This document shows, piece after piece, positions 17,389 to 27,265 of a DNA stretch of 64,000 bases (position 1 is the stretch's first letter; each line of letters begins with the position of its first letter). Source of the DNA: AP-15 sp963738185 (lineage in GTDB: Bacteria; Pseudomonadota; Alphaproteobacteria; ATCC43930; CGMCC-115725); NCBI GenBank assembly GCA_963738185.1, contig CAVTVA010000003.1, positions 2,294,001 to 2,358,000 on the forward strand. Direction: 5' to 3'. The position numbers and the translations under genes were made by a program. Below the pieces are notes generated by a model, which had not been told where the DNA came from, made no database searches, and saw nothing but the letters and a program-made list of their open reading frames with translations.

Positions 17389-17730
17389 ATGCTGCATCTT
17401 AATCGCTTCCAGCCCGCGGCGTATCTGATCATTGCCGCAGGCATGCTCGTGCCGATGGCTTGTGCCGCCGCCACGATCGAGAACGTAACCATAAGCGTTG
17501 CCAACACCGTGCTCGCCAGCGCGCCGTCGGGGGAGATTGCACCGCCGCCCGCCGCGCCTCTAACCGTTACTGGAGCGACGTGGAAAGTCGGTTACAAACA
17601 GGCCCTAAATTACCTGCAAAAAACCGTCACGGTCAGCGCAGTCGCGGCCGGCAAGCCGTTCCGCGGAAATTACAAAATCATCGGCATCTCGGGCGACGAT
17701 AAAACGGTCAAGCTGGCGCCGGCGAGCTGA
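17389..17730 (+). CDS. Small secreted hypothetical protein
   Basis: The 113-residue protein starts at an ATG with GAGGAG seven bases upstream. A signal peptide (about 1-27, ending ACAAA) is followed by a Val/Thr-rich, probably beta-strand-rich domain with VTGATWKVGYKQALNYLQ and GNYKIIGISGDDKTVKL. I recognise no family. A second small gene follows 41 bp downstream with its own strong Shine-Dalgarno, so the two probably form an operon. Confidence 0.55.
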   Translation: MLHLNRFQPAAYLIIAAGMLVPMACAAATIENVTISVANTVLASAPSGEIAPPPAAPLTVTGATWKVGYKQALNYLQKTVTVSAVAAGKPFRGNYKIIGISGDDKTVKLAPAS

Positions 17731-17771
17731 GATTAAGGCCAGCATCTACTAGATCGGAGAGGAAAAACACA

Positions 17772-18023
17772 ATGATAACAACTAACTGGAGCGCGGCTGC
17801 CGCGGGTCAGCTGGCCGCTGCTGCGTACACCCAAACAGGACAGGTTGCGGCACGAAACGCGGTCAATAACTGGATCCTTGATAACGCGGGTGGTTGGCTG
17901 CTCAATGCCGTGCACAATCACACTCAGGACCCGGCGCGACCCACAAATTTTACGGTCACCGCGAGTGTTACCGCCATCGTCGGCGCTGATCGCACAGTGA
18001 CGATAAGCAATTTCGTCCCATAG
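17772..18023 (+). CDS. Small hypothetical protein
   Basis: The 83-residue protein starts at an ATG with GGAGAGG nine bases upstream. The N-terminal half is Ala/Asn/Gln-rich and probably helical (MITTNWSAAAAGQLAAAAY). The C-terminal half is a Val/Thr-rich beta-like segment (FTVTASVTAIVGADRTVTIS). There is no clear signal peptide. Its family is unrecognised. It sits 41 bp after the other small gene and converges on the amidohydrolase. Confidence 0.5.
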   Translation: MITTNWSAAAAGQLAAAAYTQTGQVAARNAVNNWILDNAGGWLLNAVHNHTQDPARPTNFTVTASVTAIVGADRTVTISNFVP

Positions 18024-18142
18024 GCAGGCGCTCGGTCGCGGCATTTGGCTCGTCGGTAATTGGGGAGCTGTAGGCTGCCGAGCCCGCAGGTCGCGACCCC
18101 CCTCAGCCTTGACCCGAAGGGAGCCAAGGCCAAGGGCGGCAC

Positions 18143-19241
18143 TCAGTTGATGCCGAGCAGCTTCTGGGCGGTGCCGCCGAGGATCGCGATCTTGTCGGCG
18201 TCGCTCAAGCCCGGGATCGACATGATGTGGTCGACCGGCACCTTGTTCCACGGGAATGGGTAGTCGGTGCCGAGGATGACCTGGCCGACACCCGATTCGG
18301 CGATCAGGTGGCGCATGCCCTCGCCGGTGAACATGATCGTGTCGAAAAAGAGCTGGCCATCCTTCAGGTATTGGGTTGGCTTTTTCTTGGGCAATGGACC
18401 GACCCGATCCGGGAAGGTGGTCGATCACCGCGTCAGAGCGCGCGGCGTAGGACGGCAGAAAGCCGCCGCCATGCGCGGCGCAGATCTTCAAGCCCGGGTA
18501 GCGGTCGAGCGTGCCCTCAAAGATCAGGTGCGACAGCGCGATCGTGGTTTCGAGCGGGTTGCCGATCGTGTTGGTCAGGAGCCCGCTGCCCTTGAGCCGG
18601 CCGCTCGGCTCCAGCTCGCGGGTGCCGAGCGGGTGCAGGAAGATCAGGATGCCGAGCTCCTCGGCCTTGGCCCAGACCGGGTGGAATTTCGGGTCGGCCA
18701 GTTCCTGCCCGGCGACGCTGCCGCCGATCGAGAGCCCGCGCAGCCCCAAATTCTTGACCGCGTGCTCGAGCTGCTCGACCGCGAGTTGCGGGTGCTGCAA
18801 CGCGACCGTGGCAAAGGCGACAAACCGGTCCGGGGTCGCGGCGCAGAATTCGGCGAGCTTTTCGTTCTGGATCCGGATCAGCTCGGCCGCGGCGTCGCGT
18901 TCGGCCCGGTACCAGAACGGGTTGATGCTGAGCGCCTCGACATCGACCCCCTCGGCGTCCATCTCGGCGATGCGGTCGGAAACGTTGGACCATAGGAGCC
19001 CCGGCGCCTCGAGCGGGTGGTTGATCACTGCCGCCGCCTCGGGGACGACAGTATGGGCATGGATATCGACGGTCTTGACCCGCTTGCCGTTGACCACGAC
19101 CTCGCGTCGCCTTCCCGGCTGCGCCGATCCTTGCCGGGGCTGGCTTTGGGCCGCGTGCGCCGGCCGCGCGCGCATCATGTTGCAGCCGACAAAAGCGATG
19201 CCGGCGAGCGCGCCGGTCAGCAGTTCTGCGCTAATAGCCAT
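18143..19241 (-). CDS. Amidohydrolase (Amidohydro_2/ACMSD-like), with one apparent frameshift
   Basis: The N-terminus looks like an export signal (ALAGIAFVGCNMM...RPAHA) and could even be a lipoprotein signal. The metal-dependent TIM-barrel domain starts at KTVDIHAHTVVPEA (HxH metal ligands) and includes PGLKICAAHGGGFLPSY. Near 18411-18413 the frame shifts. The +1 frame resumes with DRVGPLPKKKPTQYLKDG and IMFTGEGMRHLIAESGVGQ, then GTDYPFPWNK (metal-site Asp), and stops at 18143. Removing one base from the CCC run gives 365 residues, the normal size. The uncorrected frame would run to 17733 and overlap a small convergent gene. A role in aromatic catabolism is plausible but unproven. Confidence 0.86.
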
Positions 19242-19352
19242 GACCCGTCTCCCCTTGATCGATTGCGATTGGCGAAATCTAAGCCGCCGGCACCACGGCG
19301 CGCTACCTGTTTGCGTCGGGTCCACGCGGAAGCTGGCCTGCGCCGATAGGGG

Positions 19353-20375
19353 TCAGGAGCCTTTTGGCGGCGCGATCAGATCGGCGAGCTTGGTCTCCAT
19401 CATTTTCGCCTTGTAGGACGGGATCGCGTAAACCCAGCGCTCAACCCGGCTGTCGATGGTCTTCGCTTCGGCGGCGGCCTTGCCGGCGCCGCTGGCGGCG
19501 AGCGCGATCCAGTTCTTGTTGTCGTGCTGGAACAGCTTGAGGCTGACCGTCAGCCCGTCAAAGCTTGTATAGGACGCGGCGGTCACCCCTTTATCCGGCG
19601 CCGGGAGCTTCGTCGCCGGCTCGACATCATTGAGGTCGAGGGTTTCGAGCGCCATCGCCGGCTCGCCGAGCGCGGTGTCGTCCTTGTATTTGGCGTTGGA
19701 GGGCGCCCCCACGACCGCGAATTTCGCGTCCGGCGCAGCGCGGCCGAGGACCAGGGTCGACCCGTCGGGTTGGGTCAGGCTGACCTTGGCGATGCGTTTG
19801 TCGGGAATGTCGACGATCCGCCGGTCGAGCCAGTTCGCCGTCTCGTCGGAGAAATCGAGCGAGCCGCGCGCCAGCCAGGATTGCGGGTCGCCGGGCTTTC
19901 TGACATAGACCCCGTTATTGCCTTCGCCGAGCCGGTCGTAGCTCTGCTTGCCGACGATCAGCCGGGCCAGCACCGTCTTGGATTTGTCCTCGACCGTGAC
20001 GAGCGTCGATTTGCCCTTGCCCGGGCCCTCAACCTCGAGGCGCGGGTAGAGAGCGGGCTCGCGGGTTTTCGGCTCGACCAGGGTCATATCGGCCAAGGCC
20101 AGCACGATGCGGCGGATTTTCCCGGAAGCTGCGGGATAGTCGCCCTTTTGCGCCACCAGCCAGTTGTTGCCGTCGCGCACAAAGGTCAGGTCGAGCCCGT
20201 TGCGCTCGACCGCGACCGACGCGACCTCTCCGAGCTTGCTCGCCAAGCCCGGCTGCGCCGGCTGGTCCGCCCCGGCACGGCTGACCGCTTGCCTGCCGGT
20301 GGCCAGCGCCGCCCCAGCGACCGCGACCAGGACCGCGGTTGCCGCGGCGAGCGGGATCAGGCTGCGTCTCTGCAT
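19353..20375 (-). CDS. DUF4340 domain protein of the Gld-like ABC cluster
   Basis: The 340-residue protein starts at an ATG with GAGGGGG six bases upstream. One N-terminal membrane segment (about 6-25) anchors a periplasmic domain of the DUF4340 type, with ASVAVERNGLDLTFVRDGNN and the repeated pattern around WLDRRIVDIPDKRIAKVSL. This domain regularly accompanies GldG-like genes. It lies 34 bp downstream of the GldG-like gene and probably belongs to the same operon. Its biochemical role is unknown. Confidence 0.8.
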   Translation of the reverse strand: MQRRSLIPLAAATAVLVAVAGAALATGRQAVSRAGADQPAQPGLASKLGEVASVAVERNGLDLTFVRDGNNWLVAQKGDYPAASGKIRRIVLALADMTLVEPKTREPALYPRLEVEGPGKGKSTLVTVEDKSKTVLARLIVGKQSYDRLGEGNNGVYVRKPGDPQSWLARGSLDFSDETANWLDRRIVDIPDKRIAKVSLTQPDGSTLVLGRAAPDAKFAVVGAPSNAKYKDDTALGEPAMALETLDLNDVEPATKLPAPDKGVTAASYTSFDGLTVSLKLFQHDNKNWIALAASGAGKAAAEAKTIDSRVERWVYAIPSYKAKMMETKLADLIAPPKGS

Positions 20376-20409
20376 AACGCCCCCTCGGCAGTCGCGAAAC
20401 CGGCGCCGC

Positions 20410-22359
20410 TCATGCTTCGAGCGTGCGCCGGCGGCGGCGTTTGACGCGCACCGCCCCAACGATCATCGCGACCACCGCAACGATGATCGGGATCAGCGCG
20501 ATGTTGAAAAATTCGAGCTCTTCCTTCAGCCCCTCGATGTTGCGGCGCAGCGCCGCCTGCACATCGCGCAGCTGACGGCGGGTTTGCAGCATATCGGCGC
20601 GGAACTGCTCGACCGCCTTCTCCTGCTCGGGCGAGAGGGTGGCCGGCGTGTCGGCCTCGCTTTTCCCGGTCAGGTCGGCGAGCTTTGCTTCGGTGCTTTT
20701 GAGCTTGGCCTGCAGCGCGTGCTCCTCGGCGCTATAGCGCGCCTGGGCTTCGCGCTGGATATGATCGACAACCACGAATGGGCGGGAAGCGGTGCCGCGG
20801 CTGCGCAGCCCGACCAGATCCTCGCCACCGGCCAAGACGTCGATCGCATTGGCGACGAAATCGCCATTGTTGGCGATCGGCACGATGATCGGCTGGCCAA
20901 AGAAATTCTGATTCTGCACCCAGAGCCGGTCGTCGAGCATGTCAGTGTCGGCAACGACGACGACATTGATCGGGTGCGCCGATTGCTTGAGCCAATGGGC
21001 CGCGGGCGGCTTCGCCACGCTCTGCTTGGCCGCTCCGGCCGTTGCCGCGGGTTTTGGCGGGCCGCCGGGAAAGGCGCTGTCGGCCATGCCAGTCACGTGA
21101 GCGGCGAGGATGTAGCGCTTGCCGGTCGGCTGGAAACCGGCAAGCAGGCCGGCGACATCGGGCATGCCGTCAAGCTTTTCGACCGGGATTTTGTCCGAAT
21201 CGCGCGAGGTCCAGATCAACGGCTCGATCTTGGTCTTGGCCCCCGGCAGCTTCTCGATGATGCCGGCTGATGCGAGGTCGATGTGGCTGAGGTCGGCGGT
21301 GATCATGTCGCTGCGATTGAGGTTCGCGGCGTGCAGGTCGAGCCAGGCGACATAGTCGAGCGGCTCGTCGCCGTGCCCGGGCACCGGCACGCTGACCTGC
21401 TGCGCATCGCGGCGGTCGCCGGCGACGAATTTGGGCGACATCTGCAAGCCCCAGGCCTTGAACAGCCGCGCCAGGTTGCTGGCGGTGGACGCGCCCGACG
21501 GGTTCAGCTGGCTCGGCTGCGAGGCCTGCAGTTCGGAATGCGGATCGACAAAAACCAGCGCCTTGCCGCCCTTCAGCACAAACTGGTCGATCGCGAACAA
21601 GGTCTTTGGCTGGAGATGTTGCGGGTGCACCAGCATCAGCACATCGACATCGGCGGGGATCGCCGCGAGGTCAGCGCCGAGCGGCTCGACCTTGTCGAGC
21701 TGCTGCAATTGCTGGATGACGGCCATCGGCTGGCTCGGCTGGCCCCGCATCATCGCCATCATGTTGCCGTTGAGCGGCAGACTGCTGATCAGCCCGACCA
21801 CCGGCTTTTTTGGAAAGGCCAGGCTGTGGACCAGCTTGGTCAGGTCGTATTCGAGAAAGCGCTGCCGGTCGGGTGAAAAGAACGCGATCGTCTGCTGATC
21901 GTCGGTCGAGTTGGTGCCGGCGAGGCCGAAATAAACCTGGTCGCCCTCGCTGTCGAGCGGCACCGCCTGCAGGCCGAATGCCACCGCCTGGTCTTCGACC
22001 GCCGAATAGGGCTGCGGATTATAGACTTCGAGACGCAGCTTGCCGTGCGCCGCGGCGACGTACTGGTCGAGCAGCTCATGCACCCGCTGCGCATAGACGC
22101 CATAGGCCGGGACCTGGTCGCCGAGTCGGGTCGAATAATAAAAACGCAGGGTGATCGGCTCGTCGATCTGCGCCAGGGTGCGCAAGGTGCCGGGCGACAA
22201 GGTGTAGAGGTGCTCGGCGGTCAGGTCGAGCCGCGCCGTAAACCAGCGGCCGATGATGATGTTGACCGCGACCAGCATCAGCGCGATGCACACCAGGGCG
22301 GCGACCGCGACCGCGCGGCGCGAGCCGAACAGGCCGGGAGAGCGGGCCGTCGAGTTCAT
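20410..22359 (-). CDS. GldG-like ABC transporter auxiliary protein
   Basis: The 649-residue protein has one membrane helix near the N-terminus (about 13-36), a large extracytoplasmic region of the ABC_transp_aux type (IDEPITLRFYYSTRLGDQVP, DVDVLMLVHPQHLQ), a coiled-coil stretch (about 545-610), and a C-terminal membrane helix (FFNIALIPIIVAVVAMIVGA). The ATG at 22359 immediately follows the permease stop, so translation is probably coupled. It is preferred to a TTG at 22377 inside the permease gene. In Bacteroidetes the related GldG belongs to the gliding motility ABC system. In proteobacteria the transported substrate is not known. Confidence 0.83.
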   Translation of the reverse strand: MNSTARSPGLFGSRRAVAVAALVCIALMLVAVNIIIGRWFTARLDLTAEHLYTLSPGTLRTLAQIDEPITLRFYYSTRLGDQVPAYGVYAQRVHELLDQYVAAAHGKLRLEVYNPQPYSAVEDQAVAFGLQAVPLDSEGDQVYFGLAGTNSTDDQQTIAFFSPDRQRFLEYDLTKLVHSLAFPKKPVVGLISSLPLNGNMMAMMRGQPSQPMAVIQQLQQLDKVEPLGADLAAIPADVDVLMLVHPQHLQPKTLFAIDQFVLKGGKALVFVDPHSELQASQPSQLNPSGASTASNLARLFKAWGLQMSPKFVAGDRRDAQQVSVPVPGHGDEPLDYVAWLDLHAANLNRSDMITADLSHIDLASAGIIEKLPGAKTKIEPLIWTSRDSDKIPVEKLDGMPDVAGLLAGFQPTGKRYILAAHVTGMADSAFPGGPPKPAATAGAAKQSVAKPPAAHWLKQSAHPINVVVVADTDMLDDRLWVQNQNFFGQPIIVPIANNGDFVANAIDVLAGGEDLVGLRSRGTASRPFVVVDHIQREAQARYSAEEHALQAKLKSTEAKLADLTGKSEADTPATLSPEQEKAVEQFRADMLQTRRQLRDVQAALRRNIEGLKEELEFFNIALIPIIVAVVAMIVGAVRVKRRRRRTLEA

Positions 22360-22360
22360 C

Positions 22361-23095
22361 TCACTCGGCCTTTTCAAGATCGACCAGGATCGCGTTGGCG
22401 AACAGGAAGGCGATCATGATCGACACGAAATAGGCGACGTCGCGCACATCGAGCACGCCGCGGGTGATGGCGCTGAAATGATCGAGAAAGCTGGCACCGG
22501 CGATGCCGCCGATCAGCCATTGCGGCGCCCAGCCCTGGACCAGCCCGAGCACGACCGGCGAGCCGGCGACGGTAAAGACAAAGGCGATTGCCGCGGTGAC
22601 GACAAAAGCGATGACTTGGTTCTTGGTCATCGCCGACACGCAAGCGCCGATTGCGAGCAAGGCGCCGGCCATCAGCCAGCTGCCGATATAGCTCGCCAGG
22701 ATCACCCCGTTATCGGGGTGGCCGAGCAGGTTGACGGTGATCCAGAACGGAAAGGTCAGGGCCAGCGCGATCCCGGCAAAGCACCAGGCGGCGAGGAATT
22801 TTCCGATGACTGCCTCGGTCATGCGGATCGGCAGAGTGAGGAACAGCTCGATCGTGCCGCTCTTGCGCTCTTCGGCCCATAGCCGCATCGACAGTGCCGG
22901 GATCAGGACCAGGTAGAGCCACGGATGAAACGCAAAAAAGGGCTGCAGGTCGGCTTGCCCGCGCTGAAAGAAATCGCCGACGAAAAAGGTCAGCACCCCC
23001 GCCATGACCAGAAAAATGACGATGAACACGTAAGCCAGCGGGGTGGCGAAATAGCTCGCGAGCTCGCGGCGAAAGATGGTGCGGATGTTGCGCAT
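22361..23095 (-). CDS. GldF-like ABC-2 type transporter permease
   Basis: The 244-residue protein has six predicted membrane segments. It matches the short ABC-2 permease type associated with GldG, including TIFRRELASYFATPLAYVFI at the N-terminus and ERKSGTIELFLTLPI in the first cytoplasmic loop region. It is encoded between the ATPase gene (6-bp gap) and the GldG-like gene (1-bp gap). Gene order ATPase-permease-GldG-DUF4340 marks a dedicated exporter or envelope-remodelling ABC system. Confidence 0.88.
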   Translation of the reverse strand: MRNIRTIFRRELASYFATPLAYVFIVIFLVMAGVLTFFVGDFFQRGQADLQPFFAFHPWLYLVLIPALSMRLWAEERKSGTIELFLTLPIRMTEAVIGKFLAAWCFAGIALALTFPFWITVNLLGHPDNGVILASYIGSWLMAGALLAIGACVSAMTKNQVIAFVVTAAIAFVFTVAGSPVVLGLVQGWAPQWLIGGIAGASFLDHFSAITRGVLDVRDVAYFVSIMIAFLFANAILVDLEKAE

Positions 23096-23101
23096 GGCGG
23101 G

Positions 23102-24065
23102 TCAGGCCGCTTCGGCGAGCGGGGCCGGCGCCGCCCGCGCCATGGTGATCTCGCGAAAGACGTCGTCGAGCCGGCCGTGCTCGACCCGCAGCAGCGTGAT
23201 CTGCCAGCGATGGGCGCGGGCCAGGTCGGCGATGTCGGCGGCGATGTCCTCGCCGCCCCGCGGAACGGCGAGCAACGCCGCGCCCTCGCTGTCCTCGATC
23301 GCCTCGACCGCGGCGACCGCCGGCAGCCGCGAGAGCTCGGCCCGGATTTGCGCCGGGTCGGCGCCGCGCGACGACAAGGCGCACCGAATTGTGGTGGCGC
23401 GAGCGCCGCGCCAGCTCGGCCGGGGTCGCGTCGGCGAGCACGCGGCCTTGGGCAATGATGATCGCCCGGCTGCACACCGCCTCGACCTCCTCGAGCAGGT
23501 GGGTCGAGATGATGATCGCCTTCTCCGGCCGCATCGCCGTGATGATCTTGCGCATCTCGTACTTCTGGTTGGGGTCGAGCCCGTCGGTCGGCTCGTCGAG
23601 GATCAGCACCTGCGGGTCGTGCAGCAATGCCTGCGCCACCCCGACGCGGCGCCGATAGCCCTTCGAGAGCGTGTCGATCGGCTGATGCAGCACCTCGGCG
23701 ATATGGATCATCTCGACCACCCGGCCGATGCGGAGCTGCGCCTCGCGCCCGGCAAAGCCGCGGATATGAGCGATAAAGCCGAGAAACTCGGCGGGCGTCA
23801 TGTCGGGATAGGCCGGCGCGCCCTCGGGCAAGTAGCCGATAGCGCGCTTCGCCGCGATCGGCTCACGGGCGATGTCGTGGCCGCAGACGGTCGCGGTGCC
23901 GGCGGTGGGCGCGACAAAGCCGGTGATCATCTTCATCGTCGTCGACTTGCCGGCCCCGTTCGGGCCGAGAAAGCCCAAGACTTCGCCCCGCGGCACATTG
24001 AACGAAACGTCATCAACCGCGATCAGCGAGCCGAAATGTTTGACCAGATGACGGATCTCCAGCAT
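23102..24065 (-). CDS. ABC transporter ATP-binding protein (GldA-like), with one apparent frameshift
   Basis: The ATPase of the Gld-like system starts at MLEIRHLVKHFG. Visible are Walker A FLGPNGAGKSTTMKMITG, the signature LSKGYRRRVGVAQAL, Walker B VLILDEPTDGLDP and the H-loop STHLLEE. Near 23370-23383 the frame changes. The original frame continues out of register across the permease gene. The +1 frame gives SSRGADPAQIRAELSRL and the C-terminal regulatory region ending at 23102, six bases before the permease start. Removing one base gives 320 residues, as expected for this family. The catalytic core is unaffected by the shift. Confidence 0.88.
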
Positions 24066-24223
24066 AGGCGAGGCCCCCGCATGACGGTGCCGTTTTGCCA
24101 TCCTCCGCCGGTGCGCGCAGTGCGGCGCAAGCGCGCAGCAATGCGATCCGCCGTCTCGCGGTCGAATAGCCGCGCGCCGGCAATGGAGCTGGCAATCGGG
24201 CGCCACCCCCTCCGGGGCGATCA

Positions 24224-25933
24224 ATGATCCGCCGAGTGCGGCTTTTTTCGGGCGTGGTGATGCTCGCCTATGTGACGATGCATCTGTCGAACCACGCGCT
24301 CGGCCTCGTCTCGCTGCCGGCGATGGAAGAGGTGCTGGCCTACGTTTTTCTATTTTGGTCGAACCCGCCGGCGCAGGCGCTGCTCTATGGCGCCTTTCTG
24401 GTGCATTACAGCCTGGCCTTGTGGGCCCTGTGGGAGCGGCGCACGTTGCGGCTGCGCCCGGGCGAATTGGCCCAGATCGGGCTCGGCTTCGCTATCCCGA
24501 TCCTGCTCGCCCGCCATGTTGTCGGCAACCGCGTTGCCTACGATTTCTTTGGCACCGACACCAATCACTACACCTATTTGCTGTGGGCCTATTTTGTTCA
24601 TACGCCCGAGCGCGGCATGCTGCAGATGCTGACCTTGGTGGTCGCTTGGGGTCACGCGATGATCGGCCTGCATTATTGGCTCCGGGTCAGGCCGTGGTAC
24701 GAGCGGGTGCAGCCGGCCGCGTTGGTCGCCGCCGTCCTGCTCCCGGTGCTTTCGCTGCTCGGCGTGATCGAGGCCGGGCGGCAGGTCGCGGCGCTGGCGG
24801 CCGACCCGGCCTGGACCCGGGCGGCCTTTGCTCATATGCGGCTGCCATCACTCACGGCGGCGCACCAGCTCGAACTGATCGGCACCTTGCTTGGCTGGTT
24901 CTTCGCCGGCACGGTCGCCGCGGTGCTGCTGGCGCGGCTGGCGCGCTTGTGGTGGCGCCGCCGCCGGGGGCTCGTTCGGGTCGCCTATCCCGATGGCCGC
25001 CTCATAGACGTGGTTCTCGGCACCAGCGTGCTCGAGGCGAGCCGGATCGCCGGCATTCCGCACGCCCATGTCTGCGGCGGCCGCGGGCGCTGCTCGACCT
25101 GCCGGGTGCGGGTGCGCGCGGAAATCGGCAGCCTCGATCCGCCGGGCGAATCCGAGCGGCGGATTCTGCGGCGCATCGGGGCGACCCCCAATGTGCGCCT
25201 CGCCTGCCAATTGCGGCCCAGAGGGGCGGTTGAGGTGACACCCTTGCTGCCGCCCTTCGCCTATGCCGCGGACGGGCGCCGCCGGGTCGATCTCGCCCAG
25301 GGCAGCGAGCGCGAGATTGCGATCCTGTTCGCCGACATCCGCGGCTTTACGGGCTTGTCCGAGGGTCGGCTCCCCTATGACGTGGTGTTCATCCTCAACC
25401 GCTATTTCGCCGCGGTCGGCCGCGCGGTCGAGAGCGCCGGCGGCCGCGTCGACAAATTCCTCGGCGACGGCGTCATGGCGCTGTTCGGCATCGAGAGCAG
25501 CGCGCCGGCGGGCTGCCGCGAGGCGCTGGCCGCGGCCCGGCTGATATCCCTTCGGATGGGCGAGCTTAACGCCTCGTTGCAGGCCGAGATCGAAGAGCCG
25601 CTGCGCATCGGCATCGGCATCCATGTCGGGCCGATCATCATCGGCGAGATGGGCTATGGCGGCGCCACCGCGATCACCGCGATCGGCGACGCCGTCAACA
25701 CCGCCAGCCGGCTGCAAGAGCTGAGCAAGGAATATGGCGTCGAGCTGGTGGCGTCGGAGGAGGTCGTGCGGCGCGCCGGGCTCGACCTGTGGGCCGCTGC
25801 CCGCCACGAGGTCGAGATACGCGGCCGGCGAGAGATGCTGGCGGTCCGGACCCTCGCCAGCGCCGCAGAGCTTCCAGACCCAGCGGCACCGCGTATTGCT
25901 CCCAATGCTCGCAGCGAGACCGCCAACGCCTGA
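24224..25933 (+). CDS. Membrane adenylate/guanylate cyclase with [2Fe-2S] ferredoxin domain
   Basis: The 569-residue protein has three parts. Residues 1-250 hold about six membrane helices with several intramembrane histidines (MLAYVTMHLSNHALG, LVHYSLALW, AWGHAMIGLHYWL), which recalls heme-b cytochromes of the succinate dehydrogenase type. Residues about 255-345 form a plant-type ferredoxin with C-x5-C-x2-C (CGGRGRCSTC, from about 284) and a final Cys in VRLACQLR. Residues about 355-540 form a class III cyclase domain with ILFADIRGFTGLSE, KFLGDGVMALFG and AITAIGDAVNTASRLQ. It probably makes cAMP in response to a redox or membrane signal. It is divergent from the ABC operon. Confidence 0.92.
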   Translation: MIRRVRLFSGVVMLAYVTMHLSNHALGLVSLPAMEEVLAYVFLFWSNPPAQALLYGAFLVHYSLALWALWERRTLRLRPGELAQIGLGFAIPILLARHVVGNRVAYDFFGTDTNHYTYLLWAYFVHTPERGMLQMLTLVVAWGHAMIGLHYWLRVRPWYERVQPAALVAAVLLPVLSLLGVIEAGRQVAALAADPAWTRAAFAHMRLPSLTAAHQLELIGTLLGWFFAGTVAAVLLARLARLWWRRRRGLVRVAYPDGRLIDVVLGTSVLEASRIAGIPHAHVCGGRGRCSTCRVRVRAEIGSLDPPGESERRILRRIGATPNVRLACQLRPRGAVEVTPLLPPFAYAADGRRRVDLAQGSEREIAILFADIRGFTGLSEGRLPYDVVFILNRYFAAVGRAVESAGGRVDKFLGDGVMALFGIESSAPAGCREALAAARLISLRMGELNASLQAEIEEPLRIGIGIHVGPIIIGEMGYGGATAITAIGDAVNTASRLQELSKEYGVELVASEEVVRRAGLDLWAAARHEVEIRGRREMLAVRTLASAAELPDPAAPRIAPNARSETANA

Positions 25934-26092
25934 CCGCAGCGCGCACGCCCCGCCGCAGGCCGGCGATGGCTCCGGGACCGCTGGCACACCCGATTGCCGC
26001 GCGGCGACAGATCGTCTATCATGGCGTCCAAAATAAAAAGATATCGCGGGCGAATATACGGGTGTGGACCGCTTTAGCGGCGGTTCCGCGCC

Positions 26093-27227
26093 ATGCGCAT
26101 TCAGGGCTCTTCGAAGAGGATTGCGACCCTCGACATGACGGCGAACGACGATAGAGCGGGGCAGGTGGGGGAGTTGCTTGCCACGCCGGATCTGGCCGAC
26201 GCGCTCGAAAGCGAGCAGTTCCGACGCTTTTTAGATCAGATCCCAATCGCTATCCTGGTCTCGGAGATCAAAGACCGCGAGCGCATCGTCTATGCCAACC
26301 CGGAGTTTGAGAAGCTTTCTGGGCAAGGGGCCGCCGATGTTGAGGGGAGGTCGTGGAGCGTTCTGGGCGGCGACGGCGAGAATGGGCAGCGCAGGCTGGG
26401 CGAGGCAGTCGTTCAAGCGAGCGATTTCGTCGGGACGTTTCGCATCGAACGCGCGGCCGGCGATCCCGCGATCGTCGACGCCTACTCCAACGTCATCGAG
26501 GACGATGACGGAACGCCCGCCTTCCGGCTGGTGGCGCTGGTGGACGTCAGCGCGCACGAAACGGCACAGCGCCAGGAGCTCGATCAGAGGCTTCGCGAGA
26601 AAGACACCTTGCTCCGGGAGATCCAACACCGCGTCAAAAACAACTTGCAGATGATCACGGCGCTCATTCGACTGGAAGCGCGCAACACATCGGGAGGACC
26701 GGCCACCTCACGCTTCGATCGGCTCGCAGGGCGCATCGAATCGGTGCAGCTCCTCTATCAGTCGTTATCGGAGGATGCCGGGCAGGGCAGCGAGGTTGAT
26801 CTCGGCATCTATCTGAGCCAGATCGCGTCCGCGGTCATGCTCTCGCACGGGATAGAGGGCGTCCGGCTGGATCTCAAGCTCGATACTTATCCGGTTTCCG
26901 TGAACGTCGCGATGCCAGTCGGGCTCGTTGTCAACGAACTGCTGACCAACGCGCTCAAGCATGCGTTCAACGGCCGCGACGGGGGCACGATCACGGTGCA
27001 CAGCCTTGCCGAGGACGGCGGCTGCCGCGTCGTTATCGCCGATGACGGCGTCGGCCTTCCTAGCGGCGCGGAGTGGCCCAAGCCCGGTAAGCTCAGCGCC
27101 CTGATCGTCCGGTCGTTGCAGGAGAATGCGAAGGCGAGGCTCAAGGTCGAATTCGAGTGTCGGGCGGGGCGTGCGCGTGACGATCCTCTTCGCGCGCGAG
27201 GCCGCTGCGCCGGAGCCGGAGGGCTGA
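26093..27227 (+). CDS. Cytosolic PAS-HisKA_2 sensor histidine kinase, with one apparent frameshift
   Basis: A PAS domain (about residues 45-150, PIAILVSEIKDRERIVYANPE) is followed by a HisKA_2 phospho-acceptor region EIQHRVKNNLQMITALIRLE (His about 178) and an ATPase domain with NELLTNALKHAF and VIADDGVGLPSG. There are no membrane segments. At 27152-27153 an extra T shifts the frame. The +1 frame restores the usual end SSVGRGVRVTILFAREA with a stop at 27225-27227. Uncorrected, the frame runs to 27280. The start could also be the ATG at 26135. No response regulator is adjacent. Confidence 0.85.
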
Positions 27228-27265
27228 CGCAAATCGTCGAGCTTCAACCCGCCTTGTCCGCCCAA

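Noticed and set aside
17733..18142. C-terminal extension of the amidohydrolase in its original frame
   Set aside because: It is the out-of-frame product of the extra base; the +1 frame supplies the true family C-terminus.
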